A stretch of 64,000 nt of DNA, from NCBI GenBank assembly GCA_006538405.1, contig BJKQ01000003.1, forward strand, positions 248,001 to 312,000, written 5' to 3'. The DNA comes from Hansfordia pulvinata (lineage: Eukaryota > Ascomycota > Sordariomycetes > Xylariales). Made by a program: the position numbers and the translations under genes. Under the pieces are notes generated by a model, which was given only the letters and a program-made list of their open reading frames with translations, was not told where the DNA came from and did no database searches. This document shows positions 12,810-25,261 of this stretch, one piece after another (within the stretch, counting starts at the first letter, position 1; each line of letters begins with the position of its first letter).

Positions 12810-14164
12810 TCAGTGAAACGTCGTCTGCAGCTTGGGGTAGTCCTTGGCGCGGGCCTCGAGGTCGGCGAAGATGGCCGCCGAGTCGTCGCCCTCGAGGTCC
12901 CGCATCCGGCGCGTGTCCTCGTCCTCCAGCTTCTCCAGCTCCTCCTTCGGCTCCTCCTCGCCGCTTCCGGCGCCCTTCTGCGGTTCGGTCGCCTTGTCGA
13001 GGCCGCCCGACTCGCCCACCAGCAGGACCTGCGCGTTGGGGTAGTCGAGGTGCTTGGGCTGCGTGGGCATCCAGCGGAGCGCGCGGAACTCGTCCATGAT
13101 TCTATCCGCCGCCGGGTAGTGCGACAGTCAGTACGCTTCCGTGGGCAGCAGGCAGGCAGGCAGCGGGAGAGGAGGAGGGAGCTGGGGTGGCGGACGTACT
13201 CTTTGGGATACCCGGGCCCCTCGGGCAGCGCGGTGTTCGAGGGGGCCTCGTAGGCGGGGTTGCGCGTGCTCAGGATGAAGCTGCCGCGGGGGCGCAGGCC
13301 GATCTCGGTCTGGACCTCGCCCAGCTGCTCGGGCAGGGTGACCATGTAGGCGAGGTGGCTCTCGCGGCCGGTGGTGGTGATGGCGTAGACGCCCTCGGCG
13401 ACGGGGGCGGCGGCGGGCGTGTGCCGGGTGCCGGCCGTCCTGGTCTCGTAGTCGGCGCCCGCCAGGAAGTCGTCCCGCAGGGCCCGGAAGGAGGCGTCCG
13501 CCTTGTCGACGAACGAGATCCAGCGGTCCCGCCCGCTCAGCGGCAGCGTCTTCTTCGGGATCGCCACCAGCCGGCTGTTGCCCGCGTCGCCGACCGCGCC
13601 CTCGCCCAGCTTGGCCCCGTGCGCGATGGGCCGCAGCACCATGAAGCTGCGCGCAATGTCCTGCACGCCCTTGGGCTGGTCGATGCCTACCCGCCCCCGC
13701 ACGAAGAAGTAGACGAGGCCCTTCTCCAGGATGCTCGCGGGGACCGCCTCGTCGCGCGCGCCCTCCTCCACCGCGCCGCCGCTGGATTTCTCGTCTCCAT
13801 GGCTGCTGGCCTGGGCGTCTTCTCCAGCCTCGCCGCGCTTCTCGTCGGGCTGGCTAGTTTGCTCGTCGTTGGATTCTTGTTTGACTTGGTCTTTGGCAGC
13901 GTTGCTGTCGGCTTTCTCGTTTCTGCAGCTACGTCAGCCGTGGCTTCCACTAACGAGAGAAGGAAACGAGAGAGAGGCGGAGCTGATGTGGACGGCTTAC
14001 GTGGGGAATGACTCTTCCAGAGTCTTCTGTTGCTTGTCGTCCGTCTTGGCGCGTTTGGGCGACGACGCCTCCGGATCGGCGATCGTGTGTTTGTTTCCGG
14101 CGGTCTGCTCCGTGTTGGCGGCTGCGTCGTCGCTGGAGTTCTTGGGAGATGGATCGGTGGCCAT
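12810..14164 (-). CDS. 388-residue fungal protein of the type often labelled 'BTB domain transcription factor'
   Basis: Three exons (14164-14001, 13922-13212, 13101-12810) with introns of 78 and 110 nt keep frame exactly. Residues 1-105 are low-complexity and charged (SSPKRAKTDDKQQKTLEESFPT, then Glu/Gln/Ser-rich), including a possible nuclear-type basic patch. Residues about 106-300 look folded: ILEKGLVYFFVRGRVG, ARSFMVLRPIAHG, LVAIPKKTLP, ESHLAYMVTLPEQLGEVQTEIGL, GSFILSTRNP. The C-terminus is acidic (GEEEPKEELEKLEDEDTRRM). The folded part resembles a fungal family commonly annotated as 'BTB domain transcription factor', but I cannot see a BTB fold in it, so the label should not be trusted as function. 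The donor of intron 2 (GTATCC) was chosen because it alone restores the phase. Confidence 0.75.
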
Positions 14165-17100
14165 GGTGGGATTTGTTTGACAGAGATTGTGTGCGAGTGA
14201 CGTGGGGAGTTGCACCGGGCGGAAAGAGTGTGTCTTGCACTTTCGGGTTGATCAAGTCTGAGCTGATGTTGTGAAAGTCAGGAGGGACGGAAGCGAGTCA
14301 AAGCCGGATGGTACGTCGGCATATCCTCGAGACAATGGGCGGCCCTCAATGTTTGGGTCGGATGCTACGCGTGGTGGAAGACCAGATCCGACACGTCTGG
14401 TCGCGTGTTGCGGCGCGGTCGAGGGCGGCGCTGATGTCATTCATGACGCTGACGTCTTGGACCGTCCCGCGTTGCGATCCCGGCTAACAGATGTTAGGGC
14501 ACCCAGCAACCGACGCCCTGCGTTTTCCCACCGTCGTACCCACGCCGCGGGCTGGAACCGTCCGTTAGCGCTCACCATTGTCGATTTCCGTAATCGCGTC
14601 CGTGGGTCCCACCATCGCCAGTCAACAAACGCGCCCAATCAGATCCCCCCATCCAGCATCAAACAGTTTCCATACCTCCCACAGAGTGCACCCTCTGGGA
14701 CCTTCTGTCTGCACCTCGGAGTCAGCATCGCTCGGCATGTCAATACTCGCAGCCCATCATACTAGGGACAGAAGTGCGTCAAGGCATTTATGCTTGTGCG
14801 GCAGCCTGCAAACTCGTCGAACCGACATGAGAAATTGAGGTCGGGACGTTGTACGTTATGGCGCAAGTCTTCTTCTTATCCGTAGATTCTTCTCTGCTCG
14901 CCAGGTACGCGTACTCGCAGGACATACGCTCTGCAATGCCATGTTACACCTGCGCCGAAACCCCGACACCCCGTCCCCTCGCTCAGCTGCAGCGTCCCCT
15001 GAGTCGCGTCGCCGTCACGCAACGTCGTCACCCGCAGCGCAGCGCAGCAGCGTCAGCCAGCATTTCCAGGGTTGCAGAGGAAGAAGGCCACTCGTGATGT
15101 CGCCGCATCAGCATCTACGTAAGCAATACATCTTTTGCAGCGGACACAAAGCCACCCGCCCCCCCCCCCCCCCCCCCCCTCCCCCCTTTGACAGAAGATG
15201 GGAGCGCGGGATGAACTAAGTGAGAGAACCCCTTTTCCCATCCGCGCACGCATCGCTACCCCCAAACACGTGGGCGATAGTAAGACCCGATGCGATTTGC
15301 GAGAAGACATCACCGCCCGCCAACGAGGTGACTCGTCCCCCCCCCCCCCCTCCCCTGCCCTGGGCCGGCCTCAGCTCGCCACCACTGCGCCGCGGCCAGC
15401 CCACCCTAGTCGTTCCAGCCCTTTCCCCGGGTCAAGCCTCGTTTCGCCTCCGGGCCTTGGCACGTTTTGGGCTCTGTCTGTCTGTTGTTCTGTCTCGAGG
15501 CAGATGGCCCGGGGGGTTGGATGGATGGATAAGGCGGGGGGCGTGTGGTCGCGCGGCATTAAAGGACCTTGTCTGACGAGAGGAACATTGCGGGAGAAAC
15601 TCGCGCCCACTTGCGCCTTCGGTGAGCCACACGAGCGTTGTGCTGCTCCACCTGGGTTTCCTGTGGTGCTTATCCCAAGTGCGCACCGAAGGGGCCGCGT
15701 TGTGGACGGGGACGCGTATCGGGTGGGAGGGAGCTGTCATTCGGAGTCGGGAGAGGGTATGTGTGTGTGTGTGTGTGTTTGTGTGCGAATGAGCTCCGGG
15801 TAAGTAGTTCGTCCTCGCTGGGTGGCATCGGGGCTTCGCATGGGCGCGCGCGGGCATTCACTGCATCTATCTAGACGGGGCAAAGGGGCTTTCTGGCATG
15901 GTGGTCTATTATTGTATCCTGATTTACGTGTAGTGTACGGCCGGCATAGCATTTCGCACATGTCATTCCTCGTAGAAAAAAAGAAAACCATCGCGGTTCT
16001 TGTTCGGATGCCGCCCGATGGCTTGGCTCTTGACCGAACGCCGGGACCTGAACGCCGCTGATGCTCTATTGAATCCCAAGACTCACCATCACGATGCAGC
16101 TCGGGACACACACCAAGTCCGCATAACCCCCCTGCCTCAGGCCATGCCGCCACGTCCGCGACCAGCTAGCGTAAGTTGGAAAAATGAATCTTTTCCCCGT
16201 GTCTCTCTCCCTCTCCCCCCCCCCCCCCCCCCCCCCCGCTTTGTAAACTTTGCATCGGGGCCCGCTGTCATGCCATTTTTAGCCCGCTGACGAGCCGAAC
16301 TCCCATCAGGTATCCCGTCGGCTTCGGGTGGCGAGAGAGGCGAGTCCGGGAGCCAGACCGGCGCAGGGCGGCAGGAGAAAGAGCGCGAGGCCGTTGTGCG
16401 AAAAGTCGCAGCGTGGCTGACGCGGTTTGCCTCCCGTCAGTCAGTCAGTCCGTCCGTCCGTTCCTTGATGAAACCGAGCTGCGCCCCCCGCATTGCCCCT
16501 CTGCCTCTATGAGGACGAAACCATGGGTTGAAAGGACCACGCAAACGAAGGAAGCTGGTGTGTGTGTGTGTGTTTGTCTGCCCGTTGTGCCGGCGAAAGC
16601 CCATAGGCGGCAAGTCCTTTTGTGTGTTGTGTTGTGTCGTGGGCTGTCTTCCCCACAATGAGGGGGGGGGGAGAGAAAAGCGGGTTTGGCGCGATCCTGC
16701 CGTTTTCTTCGCCGATCCCTTCCTGATCCCAACCCTCCCTCCCCGGATTTCCCGAGCCACGGCTCTGGGGCTGCCCAACCGAGCGAGCCGCGAGTGATGC
16801 AGCTGGTAAAGCGAGGGACACGAGAAGCCCGCGCGCGCGAGGGAGAGAGAGGGGTGGGGGAGAGGGGAGAAACATTGAAAGAGAAAACCACGACCCAAAC
16901 TCCCCACACCCCACGGGGAAGGTGATGGGATTCGATTGGAGGAGGAGGCCGCCGGGGAGCACGTTCCCGTCTCCCGGGGCGCCCTTTTTTTTTTTTTTTT
17001 TTTTGGTCACGACTTGGGACTGCGAGCAAAGGGCCATGCATAAGGTAACTCGTGCATGGCTAAGGCCGCCGATCGAGATGAGATGGGACGAGATCCGGGG

Positions 17101-18591
17101 GGCGGGAGCGGGGAGACGCAGGCAAGACCCGTTGGCTTGGTTGCTGGCCTTGGGACCGGGGTGGGATTGGGTCTTGCTGCGGTTGGTTGTCGTACTCCCT
17201 TCTCCCGTGCCATGCCGGATGACCTTGGGCAAGGTGGTGAAAGCGACGATGCGGTGGGATGTGGTGGTGGTGGTGGTGGTGGTGGTGGTGGTGGTGGTGG
17301 TGGTGGCAGGCTGCGGCCGGGCAAGTCGCCGGGGTGTGCCGCGGCAAGCCTGACCACCTATCGTAACCAAGTTCGAGACGAGAGAGAGGGGCCGCGCCAG
17401 CCGCGCTTCCCACGGCCAATGCTTCACTCGTGTGCACTGTCCAGATCCGGTGCAGGAAGGGAGATCGACAGGACAATTGGGCGGGGTGGACGGCGAAAGG
17501 ACGGGTCGCAGATCCCAGGCGGACCGTGTCTACCTACCCAAGGTAATCGTTCGTCTGGGCCGGGCGGGCGGTGTGTGTCGCAGTAAACTGCTGGCCCCAT
17601 AACCAAACCGCCAGTCGCGCACACGACGCTCGGCAATGGGATCGGGGCAGATGTGGGGAGCGCCCGCGTACCGGGGGTTCCCATGTGTGTGTGTCGTGGT
17701 GGTGGTGGTGGTGGTGGGAGGCGGACAAAGGGCGGGTGTGTGGGGGAGGGGGAGAATCCTGACTACCTAGCCTTCAAGACGTCATGCCCAGCCCAGCCCA
17801 GCCCAGCCGTGCCAGCCTAAGAGGTACTTACTTGGTGGCTAACTTAGTACGGCACCCAGCACCCACCGGGGATGGCTCGGATAGATGGATGGGACAGGAT
17901 GGGATGGGCCACGGCATGGGCATGGCATGGCATGGCACATGGGCATTGACGACGGGGTGGGCCGGCCGAGCGCAGCCCATCGCGGCCGTTTCTCCCCCGG
18001 TGCATGGCCTTGCCTGACCTTGCCTTGCCTTGCCTTGCCTCTCCTCTGTCCGTCCACCCCGTGACTGGCCACTTGTCGTGTTTCGTTCCTTTGCCGAACG
18101 GAAAAAAATAAAGGGTGCCCGGAGTCTGCGTATTGCGTCTTGCTGCCCCATGTCCGATGGGCAAATGTCGTGACCGGCCGGCACCCGCGGACCCCAATCG
18201 TGGGGCTTCGCATTGGCCGATGGAGGGAAGGCCGGCCGGTGCTGCGGCCTCCATGCCAGCGGTGTGATGTGTGACCCGTGTGGCGAGTTGTGCTTGGTTG
18301 TCGGCGGCGAGTCCAGCACACGACCAGGTTGGGGTAAAGAAAAAATACATGTATCGATCGAGCAGCAGAAGAACCGGCCGGTGAAAGGGGGACATGGGAA
18401 GATAAGGGCTCTGGATCGAGGCCCGAAGACGCCAGACAGACGGGAGTGGTAGCGAGAATGGGACGGCGGCATCCCCGGTCCTCCATCACCCCCCTCTCGG
18501 ATTCATCTTTTCCAATTATTGATGATGATGATGACGAGAAAGTGAGTCGAGAGAGAGAGAATTTTGAAGAAATGAATAAAAAAAACAAAAA
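14165..18591. other. 4.4-kb simple-sequence-rich intergenic region
   Basis: No gene supported. It is unusually rich in simple repeats: C21 at 15159-15179, C23 at 16215-16237, poly-T near 16985-17004, (GTG)15 at 17261-17306, CATGG-type repeats near 17908-17936 and CCTTG repeats near 18008-18040. Long frames here encode only repeat-derived peptides. Confidence 0.5.
17261..17306. repeat. (GTG)15 microsatellite
   Basis: A perfect trinucleotide run of about 46 nt in gene-free DNA. Open frames through it give poly-Val, poly-Gly or poly-His on the two strands and are not genes. Confidence 0.9.
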
Positions 18592-18840
18592 CTAGGACAG
18601 GCCGAAGCTGTCGAGGTCGCGCGTCAGGATGGACATCTGGGCGCGCTTGGCCGCCTCGGCCAGCAGGTTGGCGTCGCGCAGGTACGCCTCGGTGCCCAGC
18701 GGCGCGGGGGCCGACTGGGGCTCGGACGCCGACGACGCAGAGGAAGACGATGACAGCGAGGTCGCGGTCGAGGCGGAGGAAGACGACAGGGCCTGCTGCG
18801 ACATGGCGGCGGCGGCGGCAGATGGGCGTGAGGCGTCCAT
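18592..18840 (-). CDS. Small hypothetical protein (82 aa) with Ser/Ala-rich N-terminus
   Basis: A single exon from ATG at 18840 to TAG at 18592. The first 50 residues are Ser/Ala-rich (SQQALSSSSASTATSLSSSSS) and probably disordered. The C-terminal 32 residues, YLRDANLLAEAAKRAQMSILTRDLDSFGL, form a likely amphipathic helix and look constrained. No signal peptide or membrane segment. I do not recognise the family with certainty. A (TG)34 run starts about 46 nt upstream of the ATG, in the leader or promoter. Downstream a T-rich stretch follows the stop. The gene stands alone in a 9-kb gap. Confidence 0.5.
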   Translation of the reverse strand: MDASRPSAAAAAMSQQALSSSSASTATSLSSSSSASSASEPQSAPAPLGTEAYLRDANLLAEAAKRAQMSILTRDLDSFGLS

Positions 18841-18883
18841 GTTGGCAAGAAGAAGAGAGCTTGGAGCGTGGGTGTATGAACAG

Positions 18884-18886
<3 letters not shown>

Positions 18887-18954
<68 letters not shown>
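18887..18954. repeat. (TG)34 microsatellite upstream of the 82-aa gene
   Basis: A perfect dinucleotide run of 68 nt, 46 nt upstream of the start codon at 18840. On the gene's strand it reads (CA)n. Confidence 0.95.
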
Positions 18955-18957
<3 letters not shown>

Positions 18958-21900
18958 GTGATCTATGTAGTTGCACAAACTTGACGAGATCCGGTTGCGG
19001 GATATCCAAGGCCTTTTCTAGCTGGTTGGCAGGACGCAGGATGGACGGGTCTCCAAGAGGGCTGCTGGTGATGCCTGAGATGTGACGACAAAGGTGGTGG
19101 TGGCCTGAGTCTGACCTGGAGGGGGGTCTGACTGTGTTGGGGTGTCACGAGCTGGCTGATGCCTGGCGAGATGATGGTGGTGGTGGTGTTGTTGCCGTGG
19201 GGGGGACTGGAGTTGTAAGTGTGTGTGTGTGTGTGTGTCTGCTTTTGTTCTGGTACGCTGACGACGACGAAGAGGGACCTTTTTTCCTTTCTAGAACAGA
19301 CGGGGCGGGAGTTGCTTCTTTTTTGTGTCTGAGAGTCTGGGGCAGAAACAGGAAAAAAGCCGGGGACGACGAGACGGGGAGCTTCCCTTTACTTATTTGG
19401 AAGCCCAGCCGGGATGGAGCGAGCCCAAACCCAAGGATCCGCGAAAAAGTCGGGGGTGGAGCCCCTTGGGGTTGGTGGGTGGGTTCAGGGCCTCACCTTG
19501 CACTGCCTTTGCCTTGCCTTCCATTGCCTTGCCTTGCCTTGCCTTGTCCCGGAACGAGGCCTCTTCGGTGCTTCCACTGTGGCTTCTGCCGCTCGGCTCG
19601 AGGCCAGCCAGGCAATCTATCCGTGTGCGCTACGTATCTCACATGTCTGCCGTATTTATTAGACAACCCCCCTCCCCCCCCCCCCCCCTCTCTCTCTCTC
19701 TCTCTCGTTTGCCCGCGGCAGTGTCGTGCTCGCCAGGCTGATTCTCATTCGGGAAACGCGGAGGAGGCCCTCGACGTCGGCCGCGATAGCCACGACCCGG
19801 ACGGCTTCGAGCCGCGATTGGCAGACGCTTCTGCATCTGCAGCACACGCACACACATACACACACACACACACTCACTCACACAAACGGGGAACCAGGGT
19901 CCGTGTCCACGGGTGCCCGCCGCCATGTTTCTGGCGCGTGGGGGGTTCTCCGCCCCCGTCCATGCAGAGCCCCCCTCCTCCTCCTCTTCCTCCTCCCCGA
20001 TTCAGGCGGCGACGAGAAACTCGTACGAGCAGTAGACCAGAGGCGGCGGCGGGACGGGTGGGCTTCTTCTCCCTTCTTTAATTCTTTGTCCGTCCTTTAT
20101 TCTTGGACGCGGCAGAGACCGGCTGGAGGGGGGCAATGATGTCAAAAAGCTAACGCGACCCGGTTAGTAGAGGGGACCACCTCTGGCTGGCAGCTCGGGT
20201 CCAGGCAGGCCAAAACTCGCCTCCCGGGGGCCAGGTTTGTCGTTAGGTCGCGGGGGTCTACGATACGCGCACGGGGTCCTGGTGGGAATGCCAGCAGCGG
20301 CAGCGGTCAGTACGAAATCGCAGGATGCCTCGAAGCTCCTAGCACGAAATCAGATGATGTGGTAGTGGGCCGAGGGTGGAAAAGAGAAAGGGGTTTTTTT
20401 CTTTTCTTTCTTCTTTCTTAAAAAAAAAACACCACCCCAGATTTATTTATAAGTAACGCCGAGAGATCGTGGGCCCCGCGGTGCCTACATATGCGGACGA
20501 GAGGCTGGAACGGGGCAAGCCGGGTGCGTGCCCGCCGAGTGGGCGAGTGAGTGATATACACGTACAAACATCTCTCGAGCTTCCCGTGGGAGAGACCCGC
20601 AGCGGGCTGTTCTGTTTGCGAGCACGCATGATGCGGTTGGCGGCGCGGGAAAAAGGGGGCAAACCTTGCGGGATGCTGACTGCGTGTTTGTGTGCCGGTG
20701 GGGTGACGTGACGGGGGCGACACTTTCGTCTCTTTTTTGTTTTTACCGCCCTCCCTCCTCGTCTTGCGGCTGCGGCTGCGACTGCGACTGCCACCACGAC
20801 GACGGAACGGGCAATCCGGGGCAGGGCGGAATTCCCGGAATCGAGGACCACGCGCACGATCACGACCGGAGCTGACATGGCGTGCGGGTATCTTCCAGTG
20901 CTCGTATACATACCCAAAGCCAGGGCAATCTATTGACATGGACTCGTAGAACGAGTAGAGTAGACGCAGGGATGTTCCCCTGGCCTACGAGTAAAGCTGC
21001 GACTGACGGACGGCGACGGCAGCAGCAGATGCATCGGGCGATGATGCTGATGCTGATGCTGATGATGATGATGATGACATGGGCGGCACGCACCCCGGAT
21101 TGTATCATGTATATCGTGTATACCGTGTATGTACGGCATGCAGAGCACGACGCGAAGCCAGCACAAAGAGGGCATGTTCTCTTGGCGAGTCAGGCGAGTG
21201 GCAATGGAAGCGTCCGCGATCGAACCCGGGCGCCTTGATCGTAAGATATAACAATACTTCAAGGCACTGACTGACGGCTAATAAGAGCGGGCAGCCTAAC
21301 TTGAGGTAGACAAAACTCTACCTGGAACCTCGAAGCAATCAAGATCCAGTCCACGAGCAGCAGTACTCGTAGCAGCAGCACAGCAAGGGGAAACCCGCTT
21401 GGCCGACGCGGGTACGAGTGCTAGGTACGGTATGAGCGCACCATCGTACAGACTCGTTAGTAGTGGAGGTACCTAGGGCACCTAGGTATTCTTCCCTGCA
21501 CTCGTGGTACCTTAGGTAGGTATTGACTTAGGTGTACTGAGTATAGGTATTTACCTACTTACCTTCGGTCGAGAATAAAGCCGCGGCAAAGGCGCCTGGT
21601 CTTGCCCGTCTCTGGCGCGACCCCTCCTCCCTCTTCGACCTGCACCGGACCATCCTGTCCTGTCCTGTCCTGTGTTACTAAGATGTAATCAATCTTATAG
21701 ATCATCGTACCCGGGGACCGCCAACGACTCGCTGCAACTCTTCGCATGGATGGTCGCACAGCTTCCGCCGCCAGAACGATGATCCAGCGTGCGTAGGACC
21801 GGTGGTTATCAGTGGTGCGGAAACGCGGCTCGATAGACCCGGACCTCATGGCGCTTTTCTTATCTATACCTCACCTTATTACTACCTTGCCTTGCATACC

Positions 21901-22146
21901 TACCTACTTACGTAGTACGGCAATAATAAAGCACACAGCCGCGGCCTTGAGGCTTGACGGCCGGCTGGGACCGGGGCCGAGGAAGAGGGCCGTCGCCGCT
22001 GCACAGAAGGATACCTCGGCCACAGGACAGGATGAAGCATTCACGGCATCCGAGCACAACAGTTGGGTTCTGCCTCTCCCCATCCCGCCGTCGCCTGTGC
22101 CCGCGCTGGACTCTCCGACCTGCCCGCCCACAATGCCCCCAGACTC

Positions 22147-22175
<29 letters not shown>
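22147..22175. repeat. Poly-G tract (29 nt)
   Basis: An uninterrupted run of 29 G in intergenic DNA; it could form a G-quadruplex on the plus strand. Confidence 0.9.
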
Positions 22176-22177
<2 letters not shown>

Positions 22178-23398
22178 CTGGGGACACTTCTGGCTACCGG
22201 TGACGAGTCAAGGGCTCACCCGGGTCATGCTGAGAGGCGGAATGGAAGCGTCTTCTTCACGTTCTTCGTGGGGAGAGCCCCGCCGTACGGGACGAGCAAT
22301 AGTATTCTCGTGGGCACTCGTAGGTAGCACCAGGTAGGTAGATACGTAGGTAGCCAAGTAGGCGCACCATAAATCAACGTGTTGGTATCATCAAGCAGAT
22401 TCCGACCGCGTCGGCGCAGAACCGGATCACACGTCCCAGCTGGTTGTTGTCCGTTGTCCAAAGGGCGCGCAAGGAATACGATTGCAAGACGCACCCGACC
22501 AGGCACCTCTCTCTGCATTGGGTGTCTCTAAGAGGGGGGAATTATCTGGATGGTGGACGCAACAACGGGCCCGCCTGCAGGACCCTGAACCTGCCCTCGT
22601 GGGCAGTGCGTCTTTACCGAGTGCGATGACAGCCCCAAGCGAAGCAGACGAGTGCTCGCCTGAGATGGACCTTGCCCACGCTTCGAGATGGTCAACTTCT
22701 AACGCTATCCCCTCACCTCATCAAGCTAACTAGTGGTACCTACTTCACTTTTACCTATGCACTCGTACATAATTTCACATGTGCCTAACAGACATCTCAC
22801 GAACCGGTCGACTTGGCACGCACGGTACTCGCACCCCTCCTACGAGTACGGATAAAGGGCAATAGCACCCCAGCCAGCTGCTGAAATCACGGACGACCTT
22901 GGCTTTCCTCTGCTTTCAGCCCAGCCCGGCCCGGCCCACCCATCCACCCACCACCGCCAGTGCGTGTCAGACAGACGTTGACTCAGCCGGACGCCCCGGA
23001 GCAGGGCGATCCAGAGACCACGGCCCTGGTTTGGGTGGTAAGTGGTTAGCTACCTAGGCAGCAAGGGGAACGACCCAATAATGAGCCCGTGACAACCCGG
23101 CGGCCGTCGCGCGGCGGAGCCAGCTGAACCCGCGCCCGCTTCCTTCGCTGGCCTCGAACGGCCGTAGCCCGACCGCGCCGATGCGGCGTAGATTGTTGCC
23201 GTGCACGTACGCGTAATGTCGGCGGACTGGACCACACTCGATGGGAATATCTAGTTAGTCGTCGAGGCAAAAGGCAACAACTCTTCATCAAACCTCCATC
23301 CCGTCTCTTCCTAGCCTCGCCCACCACCACCACCAGCGCCAGCGACCTGGAAACACCGAAACTACAAAAAAACCGCGGGAGAAAAGTCACGAGCAGGA

Positions 23399-25261
23399 AT
23401 GGAGGTCATCGCCGCCGTCGCGGCCTGGGCCGTCGGCAGCGCGTGCCGCGGCCTGGCGCCCGGCGCCGACAGCTGGATGGCGAGCTTCTGCCCGGCGGGC
23501 GCTGGCGCGCCGGGGGCGAGCAACCACGCCGCCCTCGCGCGCCAGCTCTCTGCCGGCGCCACCGTCCTCGCGCCCGGCTCGGACGGCTGGGACGCCGCGA
23601 CGCTCCGGTGGTCCGCCTACGAGAAGCCGGGGCTCGAGCTGCTCGTCACGCCCAGCACCGACGAAGACGTGGCGCAGACGGTCAGTTTTTTTTTAGTTTT
23701 TTTCTTTTCTCTTCCTCTCTCCTCTCGCTCCTCATTCTCCGTCTTCCCTCTCTTCCCTCTCTCGAGACTTGGAGGTCCTCACGGGGCTGTTTCATTTTCG
23801 GTAAATATTTGCCAAGAAAAAAAAAAGCTAACGCATCCTGTGGTCTCGCCAGGTCCGCTACGCCAACGAGCACGGCAAGCCATTCCTGGCGGTGGCCGGG
23901 GGCCACGGGGCCATCACGACGGTGGGCCGGGTGCGCGGGGGCGTGGGGATCCTGCTGTCGCGGCTCGACGGCGTCGAGGTGGCCGAGGACGGGCGGTCGG
24001 CGCGCGTGGGCGGCGGCGCGCTCAACAAGGCGGTCGTGGACGGGCTGTGGGCGGCGGGCAAGCAGGCGGTGACGGGGGTCTGCGAGTGCACCAGCCTGAT
24101 GGGCCCCGCGCTGGGCGGGGGCCACGGGTTCCTCCAGGGCCGCCACGGCCTGGTCGCGGACCAGCTGCTGTCGGCCGACGTGGTGCTGGCCGACGGGGAG
24201 CTGCGGCGCGGGGTCGACGCCGGGTCGGACCCGGACCTGTGGTGGGCCCTGCGCGGCGCGGGCCACAACTTCGGCGTCGTCACGTCGGCGCGCCTGCGCG
24301 TGTTCGACGTCGAGCGGCCCCGCTGGGCCCTCGAGGTCCTCGTCTTCGCCAGCGACAGCCCCGTCGAGCCCGTCTACGAGGCCATGAACGCCATCGCCGA
24401 CGGCGGCCGCACCCCCGTCGACCTGCACGTCTGGGGCTTCGTCATGAACTTGCCCGAGGTGGACCCCAGGGTGAGTAGAGACCAGTCCCCCTTTGCCCCT
24501 TTTCTCTCCCTCCCTCTCTCTTTCTCCTTTGTGTCCATCTCACCCTTGCTTTTCTTGAATGGTAAATACCCCATGTGCGGTCAAGGCTAACCACCCCCAG
24601 GGCCCCGTCATGCTCGTCATGCTGCTCCAGGAGGACGCCGAGGCCGTCGACGCGCGGCACTCGGCGGCCTTCCGCGCCCTGGGCCCGGCGGCCGTCAACG
24701 TCGAGGCCGGCGACTACCGCGACCTGCCGCGGTGGACCCTGATCGACGAGGGGCCGAGGTGTGCCAGAAGTCCCCGACCCACGGCATGGCGCGCTTCCCC
24801 GTCGACGCCGAGCGCTACGACCCGCCCACCATGCGCCGCGTCCACGACCGCTTCGCCGCCGTCACCCGGGACCACCCGGGCCTCAACGGCTCCGTCCTGC
24901 TGCTCGAGAACTACGCCGTGCGCGGCGTCCGGGCCGTCCCCGCCGAGTCCTCGGCCTACCCTTCCGCGGCGACAACCTGCTGCTGGCCCCCTTCGTCAAG
25001 TGGGACGTGGGAGGGGGCGATGCCTCTTCGCTGACGGAGCGCGCGCTCGCCTTCGGCCGCGAGCTGAGGGCCCTGCTGCACGAGGGGACGGGGAGGCCCG
25101 CCGCCGAGCTGCACTCGTACGTCAACTACGCCACCGGCGACGAGGGGCCGCGCGCCTGGTACGGCCACGAGCAGTGGCGCCAGGACAAGCTGGCCGCGCT
25201 CAAGCGCCGCTACGACCCGCTGGGCCGGTTCTCCTTCTACGCGCCCGTGCCCTCGGCGTGA
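23399..25261 (+). CDS. FAD-linked (BBE-type) oxidoreductase, two single-base frame breaks
   Basis: Exons 23399-23680, 23853-24470 and 24601-25261 have clean GT-AG introns (donors GTCAGT and GTGAGT). The protein belongs to the FAD_binding_4 / berberine-bridge-enzyme group, which oxidises sugars, alcohols or alkaloid-like substrates. The FAD domain shows LELLVTPSTDEDVAQTVRYANEHG, VAGGHGAIT, VGGGALNKAVVDGLWAAGK, VTGVCECTSLMGPALGGGHG and GAGHNFGVVTSARLRVF. The C-terminal BBE motif is SYVNYATGDEGPRAWYG, followed by RLKRRYDP-like KRRYDPLGRFSFY. Exon 3 is broken twice: frame changes occur at GGGG 24750-24753 and at CCC 24959-24961. One extra base at each gives 520 residues and exon lengths divisible by three. 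No signal peptide is obvious. I favour assembly error over a pseudogene because sense is continuous on both sides of each break. Confidence 0.85.

Larger units (their letters stand above)
18841..23398. other. 4.6-kb intergenic region, repeat-rich, no supported gene
   Basis: It contains (TG)34 (18887-18954), a C- and CT-rich run near 19668-19706, GAT repeats near 21036-21079, G29 at 22147-22175, several TACGAGTA octamers and (TAGG)-type runs near 21420-21560 and 22320-22350. No coding sequence with a domain or splice pattern was found. Confidence 0.5.

Noticed and set aside
16507..17586. Long frames encoding poly-Thr, poly-Gly, poly-Val or poly-His
   Set aside because: Produced by the (GTG)15 microsatellite in three frames per strand; no other coding evidence.
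21205..21300. tRNA-like sequence on the minus strand (TTCGATC loop, a 7-bp stem GCCTTGA/TCAAGGC)
   Set aside because: The T-stem does not pair and no matching acceptor stem is present upstream, so it fails as a tRNA.
24601..25261. Intron explanation for the frame changes in the FAD oxidoreductase
   Set aside because: Coding sense continues directly across each break with no GT-AG pair between; a missing base is simpler.
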